Notes under the pieces: model-generated
Database searches by the model: none
What the model was told of the DNA's origin: nothing
The model's input: the letters and a program-made list of their open reading frames with translations, nothing else
Made by a program: the position numbers and the translations under genes
Source of the DNA: Bradyrhizobium sp. AZCC 2176
GTDB taxonomy: Bacteria; Pseudomonadota; Alphaproteobacteria; Rhizobiales; Xanthobacteraceae
Reading direction: 5' to 3'
Assembly: GCF_036924645.1 (NCBI RefSeq)
Contig: NZ_JAZHRX010000001.1
Span: forward strand, 5,855,501 to 5,919,500
Length of the DNA stretch: 64,000 nt
Shown: one piece after another, positions 27,590 to 36,959 of the stretch
Numbering within the stretch: position 1 is the first letter of the stretch
Layout of the letters: every line of letters starts with the position of its first letter

Positions 27590-30283
27590 ATGTCGACCTA
27601 TCGTCTGAAAAATCTGCTTTCGCCGCATTCTGTCGCACTGGTCGGGGCCAGTCCGCGCCGTGCCTCGGTCGGCCGCGCCATTCTCAACAATATTCGTAAA
27701 GCCCAGTTCAAAGGCGAATTCGGCCTCGTCAATCCGCGTTATCACGAGATCGATGGTGTCGCGACCGCCGGCACCATCGAAAAACTGGCTTTTGCGCCCG
27801 AACTCGTCGTCCTCACCGCGCCGGCCCGCACCATCGCAGGCCTGATCGATGAGGCGGGCCGCCGTGGCGCGGCGGGCGCGGTCATTGTCAGCGCCGGGCT
27901 CGGTCATGGTCCGGGCTCGATGGCGGATGCAGCGGAGCGCGCCGCGCAAAAACACGGTATGCGCCTGATCGGCCCGAATTGCCTGGGCATCATGATGCCG
28001 GGCGTCAGTCTCAATGCGAGCTTTTCCGCGCATATGCCGGCCGCGGGAAATCTGGCGCTGATCTCACAGTCCGGCGCCATTGCCGCGGGCATGGTGGATT
28101 GGGCGGCACAGCGCGCCGTCGGCTTCTCCGGCATCGTTTCTATCGGTGACCAGCTCGATGTCGATATCGCCGATCTGCTGGATTGCTTCGCGCTCGATGA
28201 AAAGACCCATGCCATCCTGCTTTACATCGAAGCCATCAAGGATGCCCGCAAATTCATGTCGGCAGCACGCGCCGCCGCGAGAATCAAGCCGGTCGTCGTC
28301 GTCAAATCAGGCCGCATGGCGCAAGGCGCGAAAGCCGCCGCAACCCATACCGGCGCGCTGGCCGGGGCCGATGCCGTCTACGACGCCGCGTTTCAGCGCG
28401 CCGGCATCCTGCGCGTATCGGACTTGCGCGAATTGTTCGACTGCGCCGAGACGCTCGGGCGGCTTAAATCACCGCCGGGAAAGCGGCTTGCGATCCTGAC
28501 CAATGGCGGCGGTATCGGCGTGCTCGCGGTCGACCGGCTGGTCGAACTCGGCGGTGTTCCCGCCGACATTTCGCCTGCAACCCGCGAGAAGCTCGATGCG
28601 GTGTTGCCCCCGACATGGTCGAAATCGAACCCGGTCGATATCGTTGGCGACTCCGATCCCGCACGTTATGCCGCGGCGCTCGAAGTGTTGCTGGCGGATC
28701 CGAGCAATGACGCCGTGCTGGTGATGAATGTCCAGACCGCGATCGCCCGCGCCGATGACATTGCCGCGGCCGTCATCGGCGTGGTCGGGAAATATCGCGC
28801 CGAACGCCGCATGTCGCCGAAGCCCGTGCTGGCGGTCTGGGTCGGGGCGGACCACTCGATCAGCGACTTGTTGAGCGGCGCGGGAATTCCGAATTATCAG
28901 ACCGGCGGCGACGCTGTCCTCGGCTTCATGCATTTGGTGCGCCATCGCGAGGTGGTGGAGGCGCTGGCGCAGGTTCCGCCCGCCATGCCGAGCGGGTTCG
29001 CTCCAGATGCCGATGCAGCGCGGCAGATCGTTGCCGCGGCGCTGGCCGATGGCCGCTCCTGGCTCGATCCGATCGAAGTCAAGCGGCTGCTCGATACCTA
29101 CGACATTGCCGCCGTGCCGACATCTGTCGCCGCTGATGCCGAAGAGGCGGTTGTTCATGCGAACGCGCTGTTCGCGCAGGGTTCGACTGTCGTACTCAAG
29201 ATCATGTCGCGAGACATCGTGCACAAATCCGACGTCGGCGGTGTTGTGCTCAACCTCACCAACGCCGACGCGGTGCGCAAGGCAGCCGCCGAGATTCTCG
29301 CGCGCGCAAGATCGCTGCGGCCGAAGGCGCGGATTTCGGGCGTGATGGTGCAGGCGATGGTGGTGCAGGCAAAGGCGCGCGAACTCATTCTCGGCCTCGC
29401 CGACGATCCGACCTTCGGCACGGTCGTCGTATTCGGCCGCGGCGGCACGGCGGTCGAGATCATCAGCGACAAGGCGCTGGCGCTGCCGCCGCTCGACCTG
29501 CAACTGGCGCGTAGCCTGATCGAGCGCACCCGCGTCTCGCGGCTGTTGCGCGCCTATCGCGACGTGCCTGCGGTGAAGCAGGACGCCGTCGCGATGGTTC
29601 TGGTCAAGCTGGCGCAGATGGCCGCCGACATTCCCGAAATCCGCGAGCTTGATATCAACCCGTTGCTGGCAGATGAAGCTGGCGTACTCGCCGTCGACGC
29701 GCGCGTCGCGATCGGGCGCGTGGAACGGAAGTTTCGCGGTTCGGGCCCGGCGAATTTCGCCGTACGGCCTTATCCCTCACGATGGCAGCGTCACATCGAA
29801 GTCAAGGATGGCTGGCGCGTGTTCGTTCGTCCGATCCGGCCCGAGGACGAGCCGTTGATCCACGAGATGTTGAAGCACGTCACGATGCAGGACCTCCGGC
29901 TACGGTTTTTCGCTCCGATGAAGGAATTTTCCCATGAGTTCATTGCCCGCCTGACCCAGCTCGACTATGCACGCGCAATGGCCTTTGTCGCGCTCGACGA
30001 GGCGACCAACGAGCTGGTTGGCGTGGTCAGGATCCATTCAGACTCGATCTATGAGAGCGGCGAATATGCGATCCTGTTGAGGTCGGACCTCAAGGGCAGG
30101 GGGCTCGGCTGGACCCTGATGCAGATGATCATCGAATATGCAAAATCCGAGGGGTTGAAAGCCATCTCCGGGGACGTGCTGGCCGAGAACACGGTCATGC
30201 TCGCAATGTGCCGCGGCCTGGGCTTCGAGGTGAAGTCGGACCCCGTCGAGCACGACATCTGCAACGTCAGGCTGACGCTTTGA
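27590..30283 (+). CDS. Bifunctional acetate-CoA ligase (ADP-forming)-like / GNAT acetyltransferase fusion
   Basis: 897 residues in the order CoA-binding domain (1-130, with L-V-G-A-S-P-R-R-A-S), succinyl-CoA ligase-like flavodoxin domains (about 150-460, I-G-P-N-C-L-G-I at 126), ATP-grasp domain (about 490-710), and a GNAT domain from about 735. The GNAT acetyl-CoA loop reads D-L-K-G-R-G-L-G-W-T-L-M near 836. Such Pat-like proteins either acetylate lysines of metabolic enzymes or make acetate and ATP from acetyl-CoA. Placed behind a USP and alcohol dehydrogenase of the FixK type, it may belong to the same low-oxygen programme, but no FixK box is seen in its own 124-base upstream region. Confidence 0.9.
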   Translation: MSTYRLKNLLSPHSVALVGASPRRASVGRAILNNIRKAQFKGEFGLVNPRYHEIDGVATAGTIEKLAFAPELVVLTAPARTIAGLIDEAGRRGAAGAVIVSAGLGHGPGSMADAAERAAQKHGMRLIGPNCLGIMMPGVSLNASFSAHMPAAGNLALISQSGAIAAGMVDWAAQRAVGFSGIVSIGDQLDVDIADLLDCFALDEKTHAILLYIEAIKDARKFMSAARAAARIKPVVVVKSGRMAQGAKAAATHTGALAGADAVYDAAFQRAGILRVSDLRELFDCAETLGRLKSPPGKRLAILTNGGGIGVLAVDRLVELGGVPADISPATREKLDAVLPPTWSKSNPVDIVGDSDPARYAAALEVLLADPSNDAVLVMNVQTAIARADDIAAAVIGVVGKYRAERRMSPKPVLAVWVGADHSISDLLSGAGIPNYQTGGDAVLGFMHLVRHREVVEALAQVPPAMPSGFAPDADAARQIVAAALADGRSWLDPIEVKRLLDTYDIAAVPTSVAADAEEAVVHANALFAQGSTVVLKIMSRDIVHKSDVGGVVLNLTNADAVRKAAAEILARARSLRPKARISGVMVQAMVVQAKARELILGLADDPTFGTVVVFGRGGTAVEIISDKALALPPLDLQLARSLIERTRVSRLLRAYRDVPAVKQDAVAMVLVKLAQMAADIPEIRELDINPLLADEAGVLAVDARVAIGRVERKFRGSGPANFAVRPYPSRWQRHIEVKDGWRVFVRPIRPEDEPLIHEMLKHVTMQDLRLRFFAPMKEFSHEFIARLTQLDYARAMAFVALDEATNELVGVVRIHSDSIYESGEYAILLRSDLKGRGLGWTLMQMIIEYAKSEGLKAISGDVLAENTVMLAMCRGLGFEVKSDPVEHDICNVRLTL

Positions 30284-30983
30284 ACCGATCGATCCGACGC
30301 TGCTCGCGTCAGTTGTGGTATTTCTCGTGCCGCTGGCACTGACGCTCGGCGGGCATCGGCCTGATGGGTTTTCTCTGGTCGCTCGCTGGCGCGCGATTGC
30401 CGATGACGAACCTGTTCATCCGAACTATTCCGGTCGAGCACGGCCGAATGCCGCCAATACGAGTGGGTGAGGGACGATGGCGTTTGCACTGCACAATGGT
30501 GAATGCTTGGCAGGCTTTCACAATTCGCGCACTCTCCGCACGAGTCGGTCATGACATCGGGGATGCGCATGGACGTCACGGAAGTCGTTGTTGTCGTCTT
30601 GCTGGCGATTTGGGGCCCGCCTCTGCTGTTCGTGGCGTTTCTGTTACGGCCAATCAAATTGGCCGGCTCACGAGCCAAGCGATGAGGAACAGCCAACCGG
30701 CCATAGCAAGCACGATGGCGATCAAGTAGCTCACCGTCGTCCACCGTGTAGCGCAGCGGCGGTCCTCACGAACAAAGCCGCCTAGCGGAATATATTCGCT
30801 TGACGGCCCTGCCGAGTGTGGGCCTGGACTCCTGGGGAAATTGTCCGGTGGCCACGGGACCGCCGCCCCTCAGGTTCTGCAACTGACGCACCGCGGCCGG
30901 ACGGCAGCAAGCTCTTGGCTCTCGCGAACGAATACATTTGTTGCCAAGCAGCACTGATCGGATTTCGCCAAAAACCGTGATTC
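30284..30983. other. 700-bp region with at most one small gene
   Basis: Between the acetate-CoA ligase gene and the tRNA-Ser. Apart from the small ORF at 30551-30685, frames on both strands lack protein character. No terminator with a T-run is obvious after 30283. Confidence 0.4.
30551..30685 (+). CDS. Small membrane protein, unknown
   Basis: 44 codons from ATG 30551 (30563 and 30569 are alternatives, 30569 having GGGG six bases before it). The hydrophobic core VTEVVVVVLLAIWGPPLLFV is followed by a basic tail, giving one membrane helix. No family recognised; could be a chance ORF. Confidence 0.35.
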   Translation: MTSGMRMDVTEVVVVVLLAIWGPPLLFVAFLLRPIKLAGSRAKR

Positions 30984-31073
30984 TGGCGGAAGGGGTGGGA
31001 TTCGAACCCACGGTACCCTTGCAGGCACGCCGGTTTTCAAGACCGGTGCCTTAAACCACTCGGCCACCCTTCC
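30984..31073 (-). tRNA. tRNA-Ser (anticodon UGA)
   Basis: 90-base gene including an encoded CCA. The acceptor stem GGAAGGG pairs with CCCTTCC. The D-arm has GCCGAGTGGTTTAAGGC, the anticodon loop reads CTTGAAAA with TGA as anticodon on a CCGGT/ACCGG stem, a long variable arm is typical of class II serine tRNAs, and the T-loop is GGTTCGAATCC. Confidence 0.97.
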
Positions 31074-31203
31074 AGCTCAAGAATTTCAGTCGCTTAGCGT
31101 AGGGCTGGCTCGAACGCAATGCGAACGTGGCCCCGATTTGCACCCATCCTGTCATTTCGGAAGAAACCCAGCGGCCGCTGCCGGAATTAGTTCGGGCGCT
31201 TGT

Positions 31204-31302
31204 TTAGCCGAACGCAACAGCAAGCAGGCTTGAGCACAGCAGCACGAAGCTGGCCGTCGCCAGAGCAAGAAATCCGTTGGAGACAATGTCGTGGTTGCGC
31301 AT
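31204..31302 (-). CDS. Tiny membrane peptide (32 aa)
   Basis: Starts ATG at 31302 with a GGTAGGTG-like site upstream. The peptide opens MRNHDIVSNG and continues with one hydrophobic helix (FLALATASFVLLCSSLLAV), ending in F-G. It is too short for usual gene finders. The clean polar-then-hydrophobic layout suggests a real small protein; function unknown. Confidence 0.4.
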   Translation of the reverse strand: MRNHDIVSNGFLALATASFVLLCSSLLAVAFG

Positions 31303-31423
31303 TGATACACCTACCACATCCGATGCTCGTCCGAATTTATTAAAGCTTCCGAATCCCGGTCGAAACCACGGAATCATTTCTGTCCGAAGCCGGCGGTTAC
31401 CCGAACCGGCCGCCGCTCACGCC

Positions 31424-31513
31424 TCAAGCTCTGGAACGATAGCCTTCAAACGCATGGGCAAGGAAAATGCCTGCGCTCACCAGGCCCATCACTGCTGTAA
31501 CTGTCTCGATCAT
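31424..31513 (-). CDS. Tiny membrane peptide (29 aa)
   Basis: Starts ATG at 31513. It opens M-I-E-T-V-T-A-V-M-G, continues L-V-S-A-G-I-F-L-A-H-A-F and ends with the charged tail E-G-Y-R-S-R-A. One membrane helix with a basic end. I have the impression of similar tiny ORFs in other Bradyrhizobium genomes, but this needs a search. It lies 121 bases upstream, in transcription sense, of the other tiny ORF. Confidence 0.45.
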   Translation of the reverse strand: MIETVTAVMGLVSAGIFLAHAFEGYRSRA

Positions 31514-31858
31514 CGCACAAATCCTTTGCGCCCCTGCAACGCACAGAACGACTGCATCGTTGCACAGTCAAAAAGATTCACAGGCGGAAATCGCAGATCG
31601 GCCGTGAGTGATGATTTACTGCAACAGATTGCTGAAAGCGGCAGAAGGGACGGTGCGGGCGGGCCGTCTTTTGCCTGATATCGATAGTGCACGCCCGCAA
31701 ATCGCCGGATACGCAAAGCAACCATTGATTCACCACGCAGGAGCAGACCCCATTTCCGCCGTGTTCCGGTTGCGATATCTTCACGACAGGATGCGGAGGT
31801 GGGCCGCATCGTGGGGTAAGGCCGCAGCGCTTCAACGTAGGCACGCGGCCGCTGGAAA

Positions 31859-32797
31859 ATGGTAGTTGGGGTGATGGGGATTCGACGGCCAAAAACGATC
31901 GTCCTGGCGGCGCGTGGGACCGTTGCCGTGGCAACGTGCCTTCTCCTTGCCAACTGCGCCTCATCCGGCAAATTCGCCAGCCGCGTCGATCCCAAATATG
32001 GCGTCTCCTCGAGCCCCCGCGTGGTGGGGTTCGGAGAGCCTGTGCCGAAGGGTGGGGGGACCTATCGCATCGGCAAGCCCTATACCGTCGCAGGCCGGGT
32101 TTACGTGCCGGAAGAGGATCCGAACTACCGCGCCGAGGGCATGGCTTCCTGGTATGGCGACGACTTCCACGGCCGGCTGACCGCCAATGGCGAGGTTTTT
32201 GACATGACCTCGCTAACCGCTGCCCATCCGACCCTGCCGATCCCGAGCTACGCCCGCGTCACCAATACCCGGAACGGCAAGTCGCTGATCGTGCGGGTCA
32301 ACGACCGCGGCCCCTACCATGGCAATCGCCTCATCGACGTCTCGAACAAGGCGGCCGAACTGCTTGAATTCAAAGCAAATGGCGTCGCTCGTGTGCGGGT
32401 TGAATATGTCGGCCGGGCGCCACTTGAAGGTTCCGACGACCGCCAGCTCCTCGCCACCCTCCGGACCGGCGAGCCCGCGCCGTCCCCGTCCACGGTCCGC
32501 GTCGCTTCGGCCCGGCCGTTCGTTCCCGAAATCTCTTCGTCCGCGGGCCGAATCCGGGGCGAGGTTCCGATGCCGGAGGGGCGGCCCTATAGCCTCGGCA
32601 ATACCTCGGCCGACTACGCCTCGATCAACGCGACCTCGGAAATGTCAGCCTCCAGCCGATCGCGCGGTCGCGCCGCGGAAAACCCGCGCGCCGTATCCTA
32701 CGAGAATGATGCGAGCTATGCGGCTCCCAGCCTGGCCTACCTGCCGGTCGATCCGCGGGGGCCAAGCGCGGTGCTTAGCGGCCGCGGGCTGTACTAA
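31859..32797 (+). CDS. rlpA: RlpA-family septal ring lytic transglycosylase-like lipoprotein
   Basis: 312 residues. RlpA proteins cleave peptidoglycan strands lacking stem peptides at division septa. A lipoprotein signal is seen (VAVATCLLLANC, Cys as lipid site). The double-psi beta-barrel has A-S-W-Y-G-D-D-F-H-G near residue 97 and V-N-D-R-G-P-Y near 146. No C-terminal SPOR domain is recognised; the tail is Ser/Pro/Arg-rich and disordered-looking. The ATG at 31874 is an alternative start. It is convergent with the epoxide hydrolase-like gene, the two stops overlapping. Confidence 0.88.
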   Translation: MVVGVMGIRRPKTIVLAARGTVAVATCLLLANCASSGKFASRVDPKYGVSSSPRVVGFGEPVPKGGGTYRIGKPYTVAGRVYVPEEDPNYRAEGMASWYGDDFHGRLTANGEVFDMTSLTAAHPTLPIPSYARVTNTRNGKSLIVRVNDRGPYHGNRLIDVSNKAAELLEFKANGVARVRVEYVGRAPLEGSDDRQLLATLRTGEPAPSPSTVRVASARPFVPEISSSAGRIRGEVPMPEGRPYSLGNTSADYASINATSEMSASSRSRGRAAENPRAVSYENDASYAAPSLAYLPVDPRGPSAVLSGRGLY

Positions 32798-33738
32798 CCC
32801 TTCAGGAACGCGACCAGGGCGGCGTTGACCTCATCGGGCCGCTCCTGCTGAATCCAGTGACCGGCCCCATCCAGAATGAGCTTCTGCCGCAAATTCGGCA
32901 GCACGCGCTCCATCTCGTTGACCAGCTTGGCGCCGATCAACCCGGTAATGACGCCATCCTTCGATCCCGCGATGAACAGGGACGGCTGGTGGATTTGCGC
33001 GCCCTGCCACGGGGCGGTCAGCTCCCAATTGCGGTCAATGTTGCGATACCAGTTGAGTCCGCCGCGGAAGCCTGACTGTCGGTAGATCTCCGCGAAATAG
33101 GCGAGGTCGGCCTCGGTCAGCCAGTTCGGCAACGGCCGATTCGGATCGGCGCCGGCGAGGAATCCCTTTCCCTCCTGAACATATTGATGGGCCGCCGGAT
33201 CGGAGAAGCCGCGCCCGGCCAGCACGATTCGCATCGTTGCAGCCACGTCGCGCTCGAACTCGGCCTCGGCCACGCCAGGTGGCTGAAAATACTGCCAGTA
33301 GAAATTGGTGATGCCGTTGTTCCGCAAGGTTTCGAGCGGAAGACCGCGTCCGCGGGAAGGGGGCGGCACGCTCAGGCCGGCAACCTTGGCGAAGATATCG
33401 GGGCGGAACATGGCGGCGTGCCAGGCGACCGGCGCACCCCAATCATGGCCGACAATGACCGCTTGCTTTTCGCCAAGCGCCGCCACCAGCGCGACCATGT
33501 CGCCAACAGTGTGGAAGATGGTGTAGGCGCCGACATCGGCTGGCGCGCTGCTCCGGCCGAACCCGCGCATATCGGGGGCGACGACATGGAAACCGGCTTC
33601 CGCGATGGCTCCGATCTGGTGCCGCCAGGAGTAGGACAGTTCGGGCCAGCCATGGCAGAGCAGCACCAGCGGACCCTGGCCCTGTTCAACAACAAAGAAC
33701 TCCAGCCCGTTGGCGGAAATGGTGCGTGAGGATGGCAT
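32794..33738 (-). CDS. Alpha/beta hydrolase, epoxide hydrolase-like
   Basis: 314-residue cytoplasmic hydrolase. The oxyanion motif is L-C-H-G-W-P-E near residue 32, the nucleophile elbow V-G-H-D-W-G-A near 102 carries Asp as nucleophile, the classic epoxide hydrolase form, and the base His is in D-G-A-G-H-W-I-Q-Q-E near 293. The cap domain holds two Tyr candidates (NFYWQYF region). Start ATG 33738 begins MPSSRTISANGLEFF. The frame stays open far upstream antisense to dacF, which is a shadow. Single gene, substrate unknown. Confidence 0.9.
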   Translation of the reverse strand: MPSSRTISANGLEFFVVEQGQGPLVLLCHGWPELSYSWRHQIGAIAEAGFHVVAPDMRGFGRSSAPADVGAYTIFHTVGDMVALVAALGEKQAVIVGHDWGAPVAWHAAMFRPDIFAKVAGLSVPPPSRGRGLPLETLRNNGITNFYWQYFQPPGVAEAEFERDVAATMRIVLAGRGFSDPAAHQYVQEGKGFLAGADPNRPLPNWLTEADLAYFAEIYRQSGFRGGLNWYRNIDRNWELTAPWQGAQIHQPSLFIAGSKDGVITGLIGAKLVNEMERVLPNLRQKLILDGAGHWIQQERPDEVNAALVAFLKG

Positions 33739-33915
33739 CGCGTTTCCGCCCTGTTTTTCGTATCTTGTCGGGAAAATGCAGCACCGCCACGATACGTTCC
33801 TTCGTTCGGTGCCGCAATCCGGTCGACACGGCGGCAAGTCCAAAAGGCAAGTCCAAAACCTGTGTTGTTTGCGATACTTCCAACTGTTAGAACGCACGGA
33901 TTCAGGACATCGCCG

Positions 33916-35178
33916 ATGGCAGCAGAGACCTCCGTTTCCCGCAAACCCGACGCCGCGGCCATTATCCCGTGGCGCAGCCTGATGGCCGCTGTCCTCGCGC
34001 TCGCGGTCGGCTGGAGCGGGATTGTTTACGCCGCCAACAACAGCGTGCAGGGCGCGCCGAAGAAGGAAGATGGCGGCTTTGACGGCGACGCGCCGACCGC
34101 GATCCTCATCGAGGCTTCCAGCGGCAGCGTGCTGTTCGAAAAGAACGCCGACGAATTGCGGGCACCGTCCAGCATGATGAAGCTGATGACGGTCGAAGTG
34201 GTCTTCAACGCCATCAGGGAAGGCAAGATCAAGCCGACGGACGAATACCGGATCAGCGAGAACGCCTGGCGCAGGGGCGGTGCGCCGGCCGGCGGCTCGA
34301 CCATGTTTGCCATCCTCAACAGCAAGGTGTCGGTGGACGACCTGTTGAAGGGCGCGATCATCCAGAGCGGCAATGATTCCTGCATTGCCCTTGCCGAAGG
34401 CATGGCCGGCAATGAGCGGATCTTTGCCGCCGACTTCATGACCAAGCGGGCCCGCGAGCTCGGCCTGACGAAATCCACATTCGGCAATTCCAACGGCTTG
34501 CCCGATCCCGCCAACAGGATGACGGTTCGGGAACTGGCAAAGCTCGCCCGTCACCTGATCCTGACCTATCCCGACATGTACAAATTGTTCGGCGAGCGGG
34601 AGTTCACCTGGAACAAGATCCGGCAACAGAACCGCAATCCGCTGCTGAACTCGCTCAATGGCGCCGACGGGTTGAAGACCGGTTACACCAAAGAGGGTGG
34701 CTACGGCATGGTTGGCTCCGCCGTGCAGAACGACACGCGGCTGATCGTCGTGATCAACGGGCTCGAGGATCCCGACGATCGCGCCTCCGAGGCCAAGAAG
34801 ATGCTGGAATGGGGTTTTCGCAATTTCGAGACCCGCACGCTGTTCGCGGCCAACCAGCCCGTCGGCTACGCCAAGGTGTTTGGCGGCGAAAGCCGTTCGG
34901 TGAAGCTTGCAAGCCCCGAGCCGATCAAGGTGATGGTGCCGAAGAACGGCAGCGAGAAACTGATCGCGCGCATCGTCTACAGCGGTCCGGTGCGGGCACC
35001 GGTGCAGGCCGGCCAGCCGGTCGGTGTCGTCAAGGTTTGGCGCGGTGCCAATATCGCCGTGGAGGCGCCGATCTTTGCCGCGGAATCGATCGGCACCGGC
35101 TCGACCATGCGCCGCGCGATCGACGGCGCCAGCGAGCTCGTCATCGGCATGTTCCGCGCGAGCGCAGAGAAGCTCTGA
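33916..35178 (+). CDS. D-alanyl-D-alanine carboxypeptidase (DacF/PBP5-like)
   Basis: 420-residue penicillin-binding protein that trims the terminal D-Ala of peptidoglycan stem peptides in the periplasm. The N-terminal membrane segment is SLMAAVLALAVGWSGIVYA. Catalytic motifs are S-S-M-M-K near residue 83, S-G-N near 148 and K-T-G near 255. The C-terminal domain is the PBP5-C beta domain with a final amphipathic helix (IDGASELVIGMFRASAEKL) for membrane contact. ATG 33916 is chosen over an upstream TTG. tmk starts two bases after the stop, so it leads the dacF-tmk-holB-metG-tatD run. Confidence 0.94.
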   Translation: MAAETSVSRKPDAAAIIPWRSLMAAVLALAVGWSGIVYAANNSVQGAPKKEDGGFDGDAPTAILIEASSGSVLFEKNADELRAPSSMMKLMTVEVVFNAIREGKIKPTDEYRISENAWRRGGAPAGGSTMFAILNSKVSVDDLLKGAIIQSGNDSCIALAEGMAGNERIFAADFMTKRARELGLTKSTFGNSNGLPDPANRMTVRELAKLARHLILTYPDMYKLFGEREFTWNKIRQQNRNPLLNSLNGADGLKTGYTKEGGYGMVGSAVQNDTRLIVVINGLEDPDDRASEAKKMLEWGFRNFETRTLFAANQPVGYAKVFGGESRSVKLASPEPIKVMVPKNGSEKLIARIVYSGPVRAPVQAGQPVGVVKVWRGANIAVEAPIFAAESIGTGSTMRRAIDGASELVIGMFRASAEKL

Positions 35179-35180
35179 AC

Positions 35181-35867
35181 ATGAACCAGGCAACGCTGCA
35201 GCGGCCCTCCGGACGCGGGAAGTTCATCACGTTTGAAGGCGGCGAGGGCTCCGGAAAGTCCACGCAGATCAAGAAGCTCGCCGAGCGTCTTGCGGCCGCA
35301 AAGCTGCGCGCCATTGTTACCCGCGAGCCGGGTGGCTCGCCGGGCGCGGAAATCATGCGGCATCTCGTGCTGTCGGGAATCGGCAAGCTGCTCGGACCGG
35401 ATGCCGAGACGTTATTGTTCGCGGCCGCCCGCGACGATCATGTTCGTACCGTCATCCAGCCTGCGCTCGGCCAGGGAACATGGGTGCTGTGCGACCGCTT
35501 CGCGGATTCGACCCGCGCTTATCAGGGCAGTCTGGGGCGGGTCTCGCCGATCGTGCTCAACGCCATGCAGCGCGTCACCATCGGCGATCTCAAGCCGGAC
35601 CTGACCATCATTCTGGATATTCCCGTGGAAGTCGGCTTGCAGCGGGCCGCGGCGCGCCGCGGCAGCGGCGTGCCGGATCGGTTCGAGGCGGAAGATCTGC
35701 AGTTTCACCAGGATCTGCGCGACGCCTACCGGAAGATCGCCGCCGAAGATCCGCAGCGCTGCGTGCTGATCGATGCCAATGCCGATGCCGACACGGTCGC
35801 GGCCCGCGTCTGGACTGCACTGCGCGATCACGTGTTGGCAGTCCCGAGCCCGGCGGGTACGGCATGA
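35181..35867 (+). CDS. tmk: Thymidylate kinase
   Basis: 228-residue enzyme phosphorylating dTMP to dTDP. The P-loop reads F-E-G-G-E-G-S-G-K-S-T near residues 18-28, the DR[FY] motif is C-D-R-F-A-D-S-T-R-A-Y-Q-G near 105, and TREPGGSPGAE is the dTMP-binding block. The ATG at 35181 is two bases behind dacF and its TGA overlaps the holB start as ATGA. Confidence 0.97.
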   Translation: MNQATLQRPSGRGKFITFEGGEGSGKSTQIKKLAERLAAAKLRAIVTREPGGSPGAEIMRHLVLSGIGKLLGPDAETLLFAAARDDHVRTVIQPALGQGTWVLCDRFADSTRAYQGSLGRVSPIVLNAMQRVTIGDLKPDLTIILDIPVEVGLQRAAARRGSGVPDRFEAEDLQFHQDLRDAYRKIAAEDPQRCVLIDANADADTVAARVWTALRDHVLAVPSPAGTA

Positions 35868-36904
35868 GCGCACGCAAGACCGAGCAGGAGGTGGCGGTCC
35901 GGCATCCCCGCGAAACGGCCGATCTGTTCGGCCACCGCGAGGCGGAGATGGCATTGCTCAATGCCTATCGCAGTGGGCGCATTCCGCATGCCTGGCTGAT
36001 CGGCGGTCCGCAGGGCATCGGCAAGGCGACGCTGGCCTATCGCACGGCCCGCTTCGTGCTCGCGAATTCCAATCCCATGGCGCCGTCGGTGCAGCGCGCC
36101 GAGACGCTTGCGCTTGATTCGAATGATCCCGTCGCGCGCCAGGTCACCGCCGGCGCGCATGGCGGGCTGTTGGTGTTGGAACGCGGCCTCAACGATCGCG
36201 GCGTGATGCGGACCGTGATTACCGTCGACGAGACGCGGGAGACGATTTCGTTCTTCGGCTCGACGGCGGCGGTCGACGGCTGGCGGGTCTGCATCGTCGA
36301 CACCGTCGATGAACTCAATCCGAACGCCGCCAACGCGCTGCTCAAGATCCTCGAGGAGCCGCCGCAACGATCGTTATTCCTGCTCGTCAGCCATTCGCCG
36401 GCGCGGGCGCTACCGACGATCCTGTCCCGCTGCCGCAAGCTGCCGCTGAGACCGCTCGCGACCGACGACGTCATTCGCGCGGCGTCGCGGGCCACTGACA
36501 TCGCACCCGATGATCCGGCGCTGTCGGAGGCTGCCGATGCCGCGGAGGGAAGCGTGTCCCGCGCGCTGACGCTGCTCGGCGGTGACGCGCTGAAGCTGCA
36601 ACAGCGGACCGCAGCGCTGCTGGCGACGCTGCCGCAGGTCGATCCGCGCGAGCTGCATGCGCTTGGTGATGCGCTGGGCACCAGCGATCGGGTGGCGCTG
36701 GCAGCGTTCATCGACGGCATCGATCGCTGGATCTCTGAAAAGCTGCGCACTGGCGACGCCAACGCGAATCTGCCCCGCCTTGCACGGCTGGCTGAGGTAT
36801 GGGAAAAGATCGTCCGCGCCGCGCGCGACACCGAATCCTACAATTTGGAGCGAAAACCGCTGGTTTTCTCGGTGTTCGGGATGCTCGCGGAAGCGACGCG
36901 GTAA
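35864..36904 (+). CDS. holB: DNA polymerase III subunit delta prime
   Basis: 346-residue clamp-loader subunit. An AAA+ type nucleotide fold is seen with [10 protein letters not shown] near residue 46, then [17 protein letters not shown] and the SRC motif S-R-C-R-K-L near 188. An N-terminal block, [20 protein letters not shown], is typical for alphaproteobacterial HolB. It overlaps tmk by four bases, an arrangement widespread in the class. Confidence 0.95.
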   Translation: MSARKTEQEVAVRHPRETADLFGHREAEMALLNAYRSGRIPHAWLIGGPQGIGKATLAYRTARFVLANSNPMAPSVQRAETLALDSNDPVARQVTAGAHGGLLVLERGLNDRGVMRTVITVDETRETISFFGSTAAVDGWRVCIVDTVDELNPNAANALLKILEEPPQRSLFLLVSHSPARALPTILSRCRKLPLRPLATDDVIRAASRATDIAPDDPALSEAADAAEGSVSRALTLLGGDALKLQQRTAALLATLPQVDPRELHALGDALGTSDRVALAAFIDGIDRWISEKLRTGDANANLPRLARLAEVWEKIVRAARDTESYNLERKPLVFSVFGMLAEATR

Positions 36905-36959
36905 CGCTCCGCCTGACAATAATCTCGACAATCGTTGTGTTGAACTAAAGGAATTCGTG

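Larger units (their letters stand above)
31074..31858. other. 785-bp region with two tiny ORFs
   Basis: Between tRNA-Ser and rlpA. Only two very short minus-strand ORFs (31204-31302 and 31424-31513) look like real membrane peptides. The remainder (31514-31858) has overlapping frames on both strands without protein character and probably holds the rlpA promoter. Confidence 0.4.

Noticed and set aside
28469-29503. 344-codon minus-strand open frame
   Set aside because: Antisense to the acetate-CoA ligase/GNAT gene; no motif.
33739-35193. Long minus-strand open frame continuous with the epoxide hydrolase-like gene (799 codons in total)
   Set aside because: It is antisense to dacF and its translation is His/Gly/Arg-rich without domain character; the hydrolase starts at 33738.
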